Assembly: GCF_001021555.1 (NCBI RefSeq)
Contig: NZ_LDCP01000001.1
Span: 372,001 to 436,000 of the forward strand
Origin: Aurantiacibacter marinus
GTDB taxonomy: Bacteria; Pseudomonadota; Alphaproteobacteria; Sphingomonadales; Sphingomonadaceae
Length of the DNA stretch: 64,000 bases
Direction: 5' to 3'
A program made the position numbers and the translations under genes. Under the pieces are notes generated by a model. That model did no database searches, was not told the DNA's origin, and saw nothing but the letters and a program-made list of their open reading frames with translations. Shown in pieces: positions 1-8,495 of this stretch; position 1 is the stretch's first letter; each line of letters starts with the position of its first letter.

Positions 1-110
1 TGATCGTTGCGATCAACAAGGATGCCGACGCGCCGATCTTCCAGGTGGCGGATATTGGTCTGGTCGCAGACCTGTTCAATGCTGTTCCGGAATTGACCGA
101 AAAACTGTAA
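1..110 (+). CDS. etfA: Electron transfer flavoprotein subunit alpha, C-terminal end (partial)
   Basis: Only the last 36 codons are present; the gene begins before the window. The reading frame starts at base 3 and ends in TAA. It carries the typical C-terminal signature of ETF alpha: a VAINKD stretch, then [10 protein letters not shown] and DLF. This part of the family binds the AMP/FAD moiety and hands electrons from acyl-CoA and related dehydrogenases to ETF-ubiquinone oxidoreductase. etfB normally lies upstream, outside the window. A strong hairpin follows the stop, so this is probably the last gene of its transcript. Identification is confident despite the short length because the terminal motif is very conserved. 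Confidence 0.9.
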   Translation, partial: IVAINKDADAPIFQVADIGLVADLFNAVPELTEKL

Positions 111-121
111 TTTCGTAGTTT

Positions 122-162
122 CTTGCCTGCCGCGCGGCCGAGTCTGGTGCGCGGCAGGCAAG
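122..162 (+). terminator. Intrinsic terminator candidate after etfA
   Basis: A perfect 14-base inverted repeat (122-135 paired with 149-162) encloses a 13-base loop, 11 bases after the etfA stop. The stem is GC-rich, but only a weak T-rich stretch follows. It sits between etfA and the convergent methyltransferase gene, so it could stop transcription from either side. Confidence 0.7.
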
Positions 163-215
163 CAGACTTCTGGCAATTCCGTTCACCGGCAGCGGCTTTC
201 GTTTGCCGCGCCAAG

Positions 216-1064
216 TCATTCTGGGATGCGCTCGGCAAGCCAATCTGCATCATCAGTTGGCATGAAGGCATCACCCTGAATTTCGCCTTCGAAAACACGC
301 CTTTCTTCTCCGAATTCAAGCCCGAAACGAAGGCGGTTTCCCTTCAGAATTGACGTGACAGCTTGGCTTTGTCCGTCGATTAAAGCGGTGCCGCTTACGT
401 CCTGAAAGCTCTGCTCAAGGTCGAGCGCTATTGATTTCCCCTCGAATTCAAGCCGCCAGAGCCCGGCAACTTGCGCCGGCACGATCCACAAATATGCGCT
501 GTATCCGCGCACCTCGCGAACGGCATCTGCGCGCCATTCGCCCATGTCGAACCTATTGCTGACGATACGGGTCCCCGGCTCAAGATCGAGAAGGCGTGGC
601 CGAAGACGCAGGTTGACGCTGGGCAACAAGAACATGGTCACGACATCGGCATCTTGGAGCGATGTATCGAATAGGTCCTGTTCACGAAACGCAACGCGGT
701 CCGAGAGGCCGAGCCTGTCAGCCTCGGCCTTTGCGTCATCGATCAGGGAAGGGTCCAGGTCCACGCCAAGCCCGCCTGCCCCGCGGTCAAGCGCAGCAGC
801 GATCAGTATGCGCCCGTCACCCGTGCCAAGGTCAATGACGTAATCGGAAGGACCGACCTCCGCCATATCGAGCATCGCATCCACCATTGCCGACCTGGTG
901 CCCACATAGGGTACGTCCAAAGGCGGGGTAATGCCAAGGAATACGCGGACTGCGCTTGCGTCAAAGCCGAAGGCGATGAGAGAAAACAATGCAAGCGTGA
1001 CCGCTACTGCAGCAGCAGCCTTCAAACCGCTGCGCCAAATGCCGATAGTCGCGCCGTCTTCCAT
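216..1064 (-). CDS. Membrane-anchored SAM-dependent methyltransferase (FAM173/ATPSc-KMT-like)
   Basis: A 282-residue class I methyltransferase. A single hydrophobic segment (about residues 14-36) precedes a PYVGT stretch near 52, then a Rossmann-type SAM-binding motif DLGTGDGR at 78-85. The PYVxT segment before motif I and the N-terminal membrane anchor resemble the FAM173 family of lysine methyltransferases, which in mitochondria act on ATP synthase subunit c. The substrate here is unknown. The C-terminal ~80 residues are beta-rich and less recognisable. A TTG one codon upstream could also start the protein, but ATG at 1064 is preferred. It is convergent with etfA and runs in the same direction as the DUF445 gene behind it, 34 bases away. 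Confidence 0.75.
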   Translation of the reverse strand: MEDGATIGIWRSGLKAAAAVAVTLALFSLIAFGFDASAVRVFLGITPPLDVPYVGTRSAMVDAMLDMAEVGPSDYVIDLGTGDGRILIAAALDRGAGGLGVDLDPSLIDDAKAEADRLGLSDRVAFREQDLFDTSLQDADVVTMFLLPSVNLRLRPRLLDLEPGTRIVSNRFDMGEWRADAVREVRGYSAYLWIVPAQVAGLWRLEFEGKSIALDLEQSFQDVSGTALIDGQSQAVTSILKGNRLRFGLEFGEERRVFEGEIQGDAFMPTDDADWLAERIPE

Positions 1065-1098
1065 CAATTTCCCGTGTCCATAATGGCGAAGAGACGCC

Positions 1099-2352
1099 CT
1101 AAAAAGCGTGAGTGAAGAAATGGATTGTCACGCCGACAAGCCCACCCACCAGTGTGCCGTTCACACGGATAAATTGCAGATCGCGGCCTACCGCGCGTTC
1201 AATGCGCAGAGTAATCGTGCTGGCATCCCAGCCCTTCACCGTGGTCGAAACAAGGCTGACAATCTGATCGCCATAGCGCGTGACCACGCCGACCAGCGTT
1301 CGCCGTGCAAAGCGGTTGACCTGCAACTGCAAAGCCGGGTCTTCGCGCAGCCGATCACCCAATTCGGCAAGGCTCTGGCCCATCTGGCCTGACATGGCCC
1401 GGTCGGGATTGCGCAGCATATCAATTAGTGAATGGCGCAGCCGCTCCCAAACGCCCATCCACCAGTCACCCACTGCGGGATTGGACAGAAGATCGTTCTT
1501 CATCCGCTCCACCTTGGCGCGCATTTCAGGATCAGATTGCAAATCGCGGGCGAGAGTGGCGAGGCCTTCTTCGATCTTGGCGCGCACAGGATGGTCGGGA
1601 TCGACATGCATTTCTGCCAGCAGGCGATACAGCCCATCGAGCACCGAACTGGCGAGCCGGTCATCCAGTCCGGTCCAGCGGATGATGGCATTGGCGCGGC
1701 TCTGAACCATTTCGCGGACCATGTCCTCATTGTCTTCCAGCGCCAGACCGCCCCACCGGATGAAGCCGTCGATCAGCGGGCGATGGCGGTTATCCGCCAT
1801 CGCGGTTTCCAGAACGCGACCCAGAAGCGGGGACACGTCCAGCTTTTCAGCCTGCCTCGCCAATCCGGCTTTTACCTCCAGGCCAAGCCGGTCCGGGTCG
1901 AGCGATTCGAGCATTTCGACCAGCAATTGCCCCGCGCCGGCACGGATGCGACCTTCGGTGTTCCCGTCACGATTGGCGAGGAAGTCCCCGGCAGAGCGCG
2001 CGACATTCATTTCCCGCATACGGCGCGCGACCACAACCGGTGTGAGGAAGTTGGAGCGCAGGAAGCTCGCCATGGTATCGGCGATGCGATTCTTGTTTTC
2101 AGGAATGATAGCCGTGTGCGGGATGGGAATGCCCATGGGGTGGCGGAACAGGGCCGTCACCGCAAACCAGTCCGCCAATCCGCCAACCATCGCTGCTTCG
2201 GCAAAGGCGTTCACATATCCCCATGCCGGATGCTGGCCGAGCAATTGGTGCGTCGTGACGAAGATCGCCGCCATCGCCACCAGCAGCAAGGTAGCGGCGA
2301 TGCGCATCCGCCGTGCCTTGTCGGGCGGCAGAGCGTTGGCCGGTGCGGCCAT
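1099..2352 (-). CDS. DUF445 family membrane protein
   Basis: A 417-residue DUF445 (YjiN-like) protein. One membrane helix lies near residues 17-37. It is followed by the family's conserved ADWFAVTALFRHP...IPHTAIIP block at about 60-84, a long helical middle part, and a C-terminal hydrophobic segment (VNGTLVGGLVGVTIHF). The function of the family is not established. ATG at 2352 is chosen because the upstream in-frame extension would run into the end of the RND pump gene and contains no family sequence. With this start the gene lies 10 bases after the RND stop, so it is probably co-transcribed with the efflux genes. Whether it has anything to do with efflux cannot be told. Confidence 0.8.
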   Translation of the reverse strand: MAAPANALPPDKARRMRIAATLLLVAMAAIFVTTHQLLGQHPAWGYVNAFAEAAMVGGLADWFAVTALFRHPMGIPIPHTAIIPENKNRIADTMASFLRSNFLTPVVVARRMREMNVARSAGDFLANRDGNTEGRIRAGAGQLLVEMLESLDPDRLGLEVKAGLARQAEKLDVSPLLGRVLETAMADNRHRPLIDGFIRWGGLALEDNEDMVREMVQSRANAIIRWTGLDDRLASSVLDGLYRLLAEMHVDPDHPVRAKIEEGLATLARDLQSDPEMRAKVERMKNDLLSNPAVGDWWMGVWERLRHSLIDMLRNPDRAMSGQMGQSLAELGDRLREDPALQLQVNRFARRTLVGVVTRYGDQIVSLVSTTVKGWDASTITLRIERAVGRDLQFIRVNGTLVGGLVGVTIHFFTHAF

Positions 2353-2362
2353 TGGCGTCAGT

Positions 2363-5300
2363 TTATTCGGCAGGCTGCGGCTCCGGCACAGAGGACCCAT
2401 CATCGCCAGGCTTGTACGTCAGGAAACGCTCACGCAGCCACGGGCCAAGTTTCTTCTCCAGCCCGTCCGCCAGACTGAAGCCGGCGGGCACGATCACCAG
2501 CGTCAGTGCGGTCGACAGGATCAACCCGCCAATCACGACTGTACCCATGGGGGCACGCCATGCCGAATCGCCGGTTAGCGATAGCGCGGTTGGCACCATC
2601 CCTGCTGTCATGGCCACCGTGGTCATCACAATAGGCTGGGCGCGCTTGTGGCCCGCTTCAAGAATGGCTGAAAGCTTGTCTGCACCGGCGTCCATTTCCT
2701 CGATCGCAAAGTCGATCAGCAGGATGGAGTTCTTGGCGACAATACCGAGCAGCATCAGCATGCCGATGAAGACCGGCATCGAGATCGGCATGGGCCGGCC
2801 GTTTTCGATCATGCCTGCAATCACCAGCGCAAGGAACCCGCCCAGTGGCGCAAGCGCAAGCGAGCTCATGTTGACCAGCGGAGAGACCAGTCGGCGGTAC
2901 AGCAGCACCAGCACAGCAAAGACGAGGAACAGACCGGTTATCAAAGCAATGACGAAGTTTCTGGCAAGATCGGCCTGCCACTCATCGGCGCCCACCGGCA
3001 GATTCTGCACGCCAGTTGGCAGATTATCCATCACCGGCAGGGAATTGATATCGCTGAGTACAGTCCCGCGGGCGACACCGGGTGCAATATCAACACCCAC
3101 GAATACCCGCCGGTTCTGGTTGAACCGCTCAATCGAAGTCGGCCCCATACCCAGTGAAATATCGGCCACTTGGCTAAGCGGGACAGAACCGCCATTGGAC
3201 GTTGGAACAGGCAGGTTTTCGATAGTTGAAAGGTCGCGGCGCGCAGTTTCGGCCAATCGCACGCGGATCGGGATCTGCCGGTCCGAGAGAGAGAATTTGG
3301 CAGCATTCTGATCGATATCGCCAAGGGTCGCGATACGAATCGCCTGGCTTAGCGCTACTGTGGTCACGCCAAGACTAGCTGCCAGATCTTCACGCGGAGA
3401 AATAATCAATTCCGGGCGCTGAAGATCATAATCGATTCGCGGCGCAACGGCCCCTTCGACTGTTTCCATCTGTTCCACGAGGGTGTTTGCAGATTGAAAC
3501 AAAAGCTCTGGATCGGAACCCGCCAGCATGATCGAAATCGCCCGGCCGGTGCCGCCGCCTCCGCCCTGCGAATTGTTGAAATTGACCCGGGCATCAGGAA
3601 TATCTTGCAAGATCGGCGTCAATTCACGCTCGAAATCCATGCTGGACCGGGCCCGGTCATCCCGCAGCACAAGGCTGATGCGGCCAGAGCCTTCGTTGGC
3701 GACACCCAGTGCCAACGCAACTTCCTGTTCCTCGCTCAACCGGGCGGAAATGCGGTCAATCACGGCCTCTGTCTGTTCGAGCGTGGTACCCGGCACCATC
3801 GAAACGCTGACCCGGCTAAAGTCGCTGTCATTATCGGGAAAAAATTGCTGCGGAAGGCTGCCTGCGATGACAACGGTCAGTCCAAAGGCAACAAAACCAA
3901 GGATCACCATCCAGATGCGGTGGTCGAGGAAACGGGCGGAGAGATATCGCGCGCGCGACGTGAAGCGCGTCCTGTCATAGCCAATGAACAGGCCAACAAT
4001 CATCGCCAGGACAAAAAGCAGAACGCCTCCGGCCAGATATGCTAGGAAAATGACAAGCAACATCGAACCAAAGGCCGCGAAACCGAATTCTTGTTGCAGG
4101 CCCGCGAATCCGAAAAGCCCTGCCGGCCCCATGGCAACCGCGAAGATGGCCAGACCTGTCACAATGGCAGCAAGAATAATTTGCCAGCTTGTCCCTGTGA
4201 AGCCGATGCGCTGCCGCATTTCGCGGAACGCACGTGTGTCCAGGGACCAGGTCAGCACTTTCATGTAGCGGTCCATCATCGGACCTTCCCCATGGGTCGC
4301 GTGGCCCTTCGCTTTCAGGAAATAGGCCGCGGCCATTGGCGTGATCAGGCGCGCGACCGCAAGGCTCATCAGAACCGAAACCACGACTGTCAGGCCGAAA
4401 TTCTTGAAAAACTGGCCCGAAACCCCGGGCATCAGGCCCACGGGCAGGAAGACGGCAACGATGCAAAAAGTGGTCGCAACAACGGGCAGGCCGATCTCGT
4501 CAGCCGCATCAATACTGGCCTGATAAGCGCTTTTGCCCATGCGCATGTGGCGCACGATATTCTCGATCTCGACAATGGCATCATCGACAAGGACCCCGGC
4601 CACCAATCCGAGTGCGAGCAGGGAAAGTGTATTCAGCGAAAAGCCGAACACCGCTTCCATGAAGAAAAAGGTCGGAATGGCAGACAGCGGTATCGCCAGT
4701 GCGGCGATGATGGTGGCTCGCCAATCGCGAAGGAACAGGAACACCACCACAACAGCCAGCAATGCGCCTTCGACCAGCAGCGCCATGGAACTTTCGTACT
4801 GGTCCTTCGTGTAATCCACTTCCGTAAACAGGCGCGTAAAGGTGACGCCGGGATTGGCTTCCTGGACTTGCTGCAGCACTTCTACAGCATCATCATAGAC
4901 GCGCACATCGCTTTCGCCGCGCGCGCGGGTGATGGAGAAGGTCACAACCTGTTTGCCATCAACCTTTGCCACTGTGCGCACTTCGCCGAAAGAATCCTGC
5001 ACACGCGCAACATCGCTCAATTTTACAGAGCGGCCGCCACCAATGTTGATCAGCGTTTGCGACAGTTCAAAGGCGCTGTCGGCATTGCCAAGCACGCGTA
5101 CGGACTGCCGCGAACCTGCAATTTCGGCCTGCCCGCCTGCCGCATTGACGTTTAGCTGCCTCAAAGAGCTGTTGATCTGGCTGGCGGTCACGCCAAGCGA
5201 TTGCATCCGCGCCGGATCCAGAATCACCAGTATCTCGCGATCTACGCCGCCGCTCCGGCTAACCTCGGCGAGCCCGTCTACCGTCAGCAACCGCTTGGTG

Positions 5301-5791
5301 ACGGTATCATCAATGAACCAGCTCAGCTGTTCCAGCGTCATATCATCGGCGCTGACGCCAAAGGACACAATCGGCTGGGAACTGGTTTGCTGCTTGGTGA
5401 CGCGCGGTTCAAGAATGCCATCGGGCAATTCGCCGCGAATGTTGTCAATTTCGCCCTTCACCTCGTTCACCGCCTCGGCAATGTCGGTGCCGATGGCAAA
5501 TTCGATGCGGGTGAAAGAATTGCCTTCCGAAGCGGAGGAATAAAGGTTCTCTACCCCGTCCAGTGTTTGCACCGCCGCTTCGACGCGCTGCGTGATCTGG
5601 TTTTCAACTTCTGGCGGAGCGGCACCTGGCTGCGAAATGCTGACCGTGACAACCGGGAATTCGATATCCGGCTGATCCTGCACATCCATGTCCATGAATG
5701 ACATGATGCCCGCCAGCATCAGCGCGACGAAAGCCAGGATCGGGACGATCGGATTGCGGATCGCCCAGGCAGATGCATTGCGGAAGTCCAT
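2363..5791 (-). CDS. RND efflux transporter permease subunit (HAE1-type)
   Basis: A 1142-residue inner-membrane proton/drug antiporter of the AcrB class. The first helix (about 13-31) is followed by a large periplasmic domain, a helix bundle with the DD pair of TM4 (403-404, in a GVLVDDAIVEIEN block), and a second half with matching topology (second half starts near 625). It is longer than typical members (about 1020-1050) because the loop between the two halves carries about 70 extra hydrophobic residues (536-605) that could form two or three more membrane segments. It lies 12 bases downstream of its adaptor gene. No outer-membrane channel gene is adjacent, so the pump probably uses a TolC-like protein encoded elsewhere. 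The substrate is unknown. Confidence 0.92.
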   Translation of the reverse strand: MDFRNASAWAIRNPIVPILAFVALMLAGIMSFMDMDVQDQPDIEFPVVTVSISQPGAAPPEVENQITQRVEAAVQTLDGVENLYSSASEGNSFTRIEFAIGTDIAEAVNEVKGEIDNIRGELPDGILEPRVTKQQTSSQPIVSFGVSADDMTLEQLSWFIDDTVTKRLLTVDGLAEVSRSGGVDREILVILDPARMQSLGVTASQINSSLRQLNVNAAGGQAEIAGSRQSVRVLGNADSAFELSQTLINIGGGRSVKLSDVARVQDSFGEVRTVAKVDGKQVVTFSITRARGESDVRVYDDAVEVLQQVQEANPGVTFTRLFTEVDYTKDQYESSMALLVEGALLAVVVVFLFLRDWRATIIAALAIPLSAIPTFFFMEAVFGFSLNTLSLLALGLVAGVLVDDAIVEIENIVRHMRMGKSAYQASIDAADEIGLPVVATTFCIVAVFLPVGLMPGVSGQFFKNFGLTVVVSVLMSLAVARLITPMAAAYFLKAKGHATHGEGPMMDRYMKVLTWSLDTRAFREMRQRIGFTGTSWQIILAAIVTGLAIFAVAMGPAGLFGFAGLQQEFGFAAFGSMLLVIFLAYLAGGVLLFVLAMIVGLFIGYDRTRFTSRARYLSARFLDHRIWMVILGFVAFGLTVVIAGSLPQQFFPDNDSDFSRVSVSMVPGTTLEQTEAVIDRISARLSEEQEVALALGVANEGSGRISLVLRDDRARSSMDFERELTPILQDIPDARVNFNNSQGGGGGTGRAISIMLAGSDPELLFQSANTLVEQMETVEGAVAPRIDYDLQRPELIISPREDLAASLGVTTVALSQAIRIATLGDIDQNAAKFSLSDRQIPIRVRLAETARRDLSTIENLPVPTSNGGSVPLSQVADISLGMGPTSIERFNQNRRVFVGVDIAPGVARGTVLSDINSLPVMDNLPTGVQNLPVGADEWQADLARNFVIALITGLFLVFAVLVLLYRRLVSPLVNMSSLALAPLGGFLALVIAGMIENGRPMPISMPVFIGMLMLLGIVAKNSILLIDFAIEEMDAGADKLSAILEAGHKRAQPIVMTTVAMTAGMVPTALSLTGDSAWRAPMGTVVIGGLILSTALTLVIVPAGFSLADGLEKKLGPWLRERFLTYKPGDDGSSVPEPQPAE

Positions 5792-5803
5792 TGTGGCGGG
5801 CCT

Positions 5804-7066
5804 CTAGCTTTCCGCCTGGGGCGCGGGGGCCGCCGCACCAGCAGCAGCTTCCGTTGCCGGGCGAACGCGGTCACCTTCGGTCAGGAAGCCGCCTGCGCGC
5901 ATGACCACTCGTTCCGTGCCTGCAAGGCCGGAAGCAATGGTGATGCCGGCATCGCTGATAGCGCCAATCGTCACCGGGCGGCGGACGACCGTGTCTTCTG
6001 CATCGACAATGAAGACATAGCTGCCGGCTTCATCCGAAAGTATCGCGCTTTCAGGAAGCCGCGTCGCGACACTTGTATCGCTGATCAGCGAAATGGTCGC
6101 GAAGCCGCCAGGGCGCAGGGCCGAGTCATAAGGCAATGCGCAGCGGGCAGTGCCCTGCCGCGTTTGTTCATCGATGACCGGCGATTTCTGCCATACCTGG
6201 CACGTGAACGTCCGGTCAGTCCCCGCCGGGGTGAGCGTACCGGTCGCCCCTACATTGATCAGGCCAAGCTCGTTCTCGCCCACGCGGGCAAGCAATTCCA
6301 TTTCGCCTGCGCGAGCGATCGAAAACAATGTGCCTGTGCCGGGGCTGACAACCTGTCCAGGCTCGACATTGCGCGTCAGCACCAGTCCGGCCGAAGGCGC
6401 AACGATGTTAAGCTGGGCATTGCGTGCCCGCCGTTCCGCCAATTGCGCACGCGCCACATCCACCCGCGCCATCGCGGCATCTCGCGTCGCAGTTAACCGG
6501 TCGATATCAGCCTGGCTGATAAAACCGCGCTCCACCAACTGCATTGCACGGTTGAGATTCGCCTGCGCCAGATCGGCATCTGCCTGTGCCACGTCGATCT
6601 GCGCGTCCAATGCGCCCAATTGCTGGTTTTGTACGGAACGGTCGATCACCGCGAGAACCTGGCCCGCGTTCACCCAATCGCCCGCTTCAACGGAAACCGA
6701 AACAACGCGCCCGCCTTCGCCGACAACACCAACGGGCATTTCGCGCCGAGCCGCCAAGGTGCCGGTCGCGTTGATCATGCCTTGCAATGTGGCAGAGCCT
6801 GGAATGCTTACAGTGACTACAGGTAAATCCCTGTTGGCGGCTTCTGTCGGGGCAAAGGCCACCTCTTCTTCGCCGCCAGACAGCATGATGGCGGCGATGA
6901 ATGCCCCGACCACGATAACAGCCAGCGCGATCCAAAGGCGGCGTTTACGGTTGCCCTGTTCGCCTGGCGCATCATCCGATGTGCCGTCGATATCGCGCGC
7001 TGCGGCGTGATCACTCACGCCGTGGTCATGCACATCATCTGTGCCCACTTTGGTTTCATAATTCAT
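5804..7066 (-). CDS. RND efflux periplasmic adaptor (membrane fusion protein)
   Basis: A 420-residue HlyD/MexA-type adaptor linking the inner-membrane RND pump to an outer-membrane channel. An unusually acidic, His-containing cytoplasmic tail of about 40 residues precedes the membrane anchor (about 44-62). Then come the split lipoyl/barrel-sandwich domain (a VEAGDWVNAGQVLAVID segment near 120-139, returning at an NIVAPSAG segment), a coiled-coil hairpin rich in Ala, Gln and Asp (about 145-210), a beta-barrel, and the membrane-proximal domain. It is the first gene of the adaptor-pump unit. The C-terminal tail is Ala/Pro-rich. A 180-base region before the start should hold its promoter, but I see no convincing -35/-10 pair there. 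Confidence 0.92.
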   Translation of the reverse strand: MNYETKVGTDDVHDHGVSDHAAARDIDGTSDDAPGEQGNRKRRLWIALAVIVVGAFIAAIMLSGGEEEVAFAPTEAANRDLPVVTVSIPGSATLQGMINATGTLAARREMPVGVVGEGGRVVSVSVEAGDWVNAGQVLAVIDRSVQNQQLGALDAQIDVAQADADLAQANLNRAMQLVERGFISQADIDRLTATRDAAMARVDVARAQLAERRARNAQLNIVAPSAGLVLTRNVEPGQVVSPGTGTLFSIARAGEMELLARVGENELGLINVGATGTLTPAGTDRTFTCQVWQKSPVIDEQTRQGTARCALPYDSALRPGGFATISLISDTSVATRLPESAILSDEAGSYVFIVDAEDTVVRRPVTIGAISDAGITIASGLAGTERVVMRAGGFLTEGDRVRPATEAAAGAAAPAPQAES

Positions 7067-7249
7067 CGGCGCATTGCCTCTTGCAGGGCCTCGTCGGTAA
7101 AAATCGTACTTCAGCCTAGCACAATTGATTTAGCCGAGCGACAGGGACCATTCGCGGTTGCCCGTCCTTAGCGGTTTGCAGGCAGGTTGCGCAATGCAAC
7201 GGTCTACCAAATTGCGATGCAGCCCGATCAAAAACAACGGCAGGCACGA

Positions 7250-7284
7250 AAAAGGGGCGGAAAGCCATGCCTTCCGCCCCTTTT
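7250..7284 (-). terminator. Rho-independent terminator after the GlsB-like gene
   Basis: Thirteen-base arms 7250-7262 and 7272-7284 pair perfectly around a 9-base loop. Runs of A and T flank both sides, so it could work in either direction. On the reverse strand it lies 31 bases after the stop of the GlsB-type gene and ends in five U residues. Confidence 0.88.
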
Positions 7285-7315
7285 CGTATTCGATTATCCG
7301 AACAATCTTGTTTGT

Positions 7316-7582
7316 TTAGCGCACCCGGCCGCGCTGTACGAGATTGACGATGCCCAGCAGGACAACAGCGCCGACGATCGCAATGATCAGACCCGTAAGC
7401 GAAAATTCCTGAACGCTTCCGCCGATGCCCAACAGCGGGCCGGCAATCAGATTGCCGATGACAGAGCCGACACAGCCGACAACAATATTCCAGAAAATGC
7501 CCATGGAAGCATCGCGGTTCATCACCTTGCTAGCCAGCCAACCGGCGATACCGCCAACGATAAGTGCAATAATCCAACCCAT
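7316..7582 (-). CDS. GlsB/YeaQ/YmgE family small membrane protein
   Basis: An 88-residue hydrophobic protein with three predicted membrane segments, Gly-rich helices and the family pattern GWIIALIVGGIAGWLA at the N-terminus. The family, also called transglycosylase-associated protein, is widespread and often stress-induced; no biochemical function is established. ATG at 7582 is preceded by a good GAGGAG ribosome-binding site and removes an implausible 16-residue extension. It is transcribed alone and followed by a clear terminator. Confidence 0.88.
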   Translation of the reverse strand: MGWIIALIVGGIAGWLASKVMNRDASMGIFWNIVVGCVGSVIGNLIAGPLLGIGGSVQEFSLTGLIIAIVGAVVLLGIVNLVQRGRVR

Positions 7583-7636
7583 AACCCTGTTCTCCTCATT
7601 GATCCCCGAATCGGGGATTATGGAGCACAAACGTAG

Positions 7637-7664
7637 AGGGAGCTCCGGCGTTCCGGAACTCCCT
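7637..7664 (-). terminator. Hairpin between sciP and the GlsB-like gene
   Basis: Twelve-base arms (7637-7648 and 7653-7664) pair with one mismatch around a 4-base loop, 48 bases after the sciP stop. It probably terminates the sciP transcript. The U-run on that strand is poor; the better T/A-rich side faces the other way, so the direction is uncertain. Confidence 0.5.
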
Positions 7665-7712
7665 TAAAAACATTGTGCCTGCCGTCTGGCAGTTTCACAA
7701 TTTTCTGGCGGA

Positions 7713-8012
7713 TCAGTACTTCAACTGGCGTTCGTACAGATCGCGGTAATGCTGAATGCGGGTCACCCGGAGGCCTTGCATGCCTGACCGGTCGACCGCC
7801 CTTTGCCAACCGGCAAACTCTTCCAGCGTCAATCCGTAGCGCTCAAGCACTTCGTCAATCGACAGGAGCCCGCCATTTACGGCTGCCACAACTTCAGCCT
7901 TGCGTCGTACGACCCAGCGCTTCGTCTTGGGCGAAGGCAGATCGTCAATCGTCAGCGGCTCGCCGAGCGGGCCGATGACTTGCGCTGGACGGATTTTCTG
8001 GTTCTCGATCAT
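7713..8012 (-). CDS. sciP: SciP-type CtrA inhibitor (DUF1153)
   Basis: A 99-residue helix-turn-helix protein of the DUF1153 family. The segment VIGPLGEPLTIDDLPSP, then RWVVRRKAEVVAAV, then LERYGLTLEEF, is the family core. In Caulobacter SciP binds the response regulator CtrA and blocks its transcriptional activation in swarmer cells. In sphingomonads CtrA chiefly controls motility and late division genes, so a similar role is inferred. The start overlaps the stop of the upstream gene by four bases (ATGA), so translation is probably coupled. A CtrA-like box precedes the two-gene unit. Confidence 0.9.
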   Translation of the reverse strand: MIENQKIRPAQVIGPLGEPLTIDDLPSPKTKRWVVRRKAEVVAAVNGGLLSIDEVLERYGLTLEEFAGWQRAVDRSGMQGLRVTRIQHYRDLYERQLKY

Positions 8013-8377
8013 GTGTTTCCTCGGTTGGCCGGGTCGCCGTTCTCAGCGTGCCGGCCAACAATGGCGCATGCGCCTTTGCCATTGGCTAAATCATCAGGGT
8101 TAACGCCGCGTTTGTTGTTTTCTTCGCTGGCTTCGTCCGGGAACTTCCCGTGATGCGAAGCAAGGTGCAGGGCGCAGTGAGCGTCGAAGCTGGCCATTGT
8201 TCCATCATCTATTCCATCATCACCGGATGCGAGTTCACGGCGAAGATCGCGAGCTGCCGCGAGCTTGGCGGTGAGCTCTGCCCAATCGATCGCACACAGC
8301 TCTTCACTCGCAATTTCGTCATGCTGCGAGCAGTGTGCGCCAGAGGCAATGGGTGGTTTCCCTTCGAACATGGTCAT
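8009..8377 (-). CDS. Conserved hypothetical protein upstream of sciP
   Basis: A soluble protein of about 122 residues with no recognised domain. It has a Cys/His-containing N-terminus (SGAHCSQHDE near 12-21), an amphipathic helix (WAELTAKLAAARDLRREL near 36-53) and a C-terminal GVNPDDLANGKGACAIV segment. The four-base overlap with sciP, the helix with regular heptad-like spacing and codon use like its neighbours argue that it is real. I believe similar small proteins occur in other sphingomonads, but a search is needed to confirm this. The start is uncertain: ATG at 8377 or two codons later at 8371; neither has a strong ribosome-binding site. Confidence 0.6.
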   Translation of the reverse strand: MTMFEGKPPIASGAHCSQHDEIASEELCAIDWAELTAKLAAARDLRRELASGDDGIDDGTMASFDAHCALHLASHHGKFPDEASEENNKRGVNPDDLANGKGACAIVGRHAENGDPANRGNT

Positions 8378-8418
8378 GGTCTTTAGAGTCGAAGCGTCAA
8401 GAACCGGTAAAATCCGCT

Positions 8419-8433
8419 TTAACCTTGTGTTAC
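8419..8433 (-). promoter_or_regulatory. CtrA-like box upstream of the sciP operon
   Basis: On the reverse strand the sequence is GTAA-N7-TTAA, matching seven of eight positions of the CtrA consensus TTAA-N7-TTAA. It lies about 42 bases before the first ATG of the two-gene unit and overlaps a possible -35 element (TTGTAA, plus-strand 8431-8436) placed 17 bases from a weak -10. That position fits an activated CtrA promoter. The same region also holds a good TACAAT -10-like sequence on the plus strand that could serve mnmA. Confidence 0.45.
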
Positions 8434-8495
8434 AATTCAGCGGCCCGGATTGCCGGGGCTTTTGCACGCCTGCCTAAGGGTGTAGGTGCGCGGCC

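Noticed and set aside
1432-2578. Long plus-strand frames opposite the DUF445 and RND genes
   Set aside because: They span gene boundaries and lack family similarity; the reverse-strand genes are unambiguous.
4091-5155. 354-codon frame opposite the RND pump
   Set aside because: Antisense shadow with His/Gln-rich composition typical of complementary frames.
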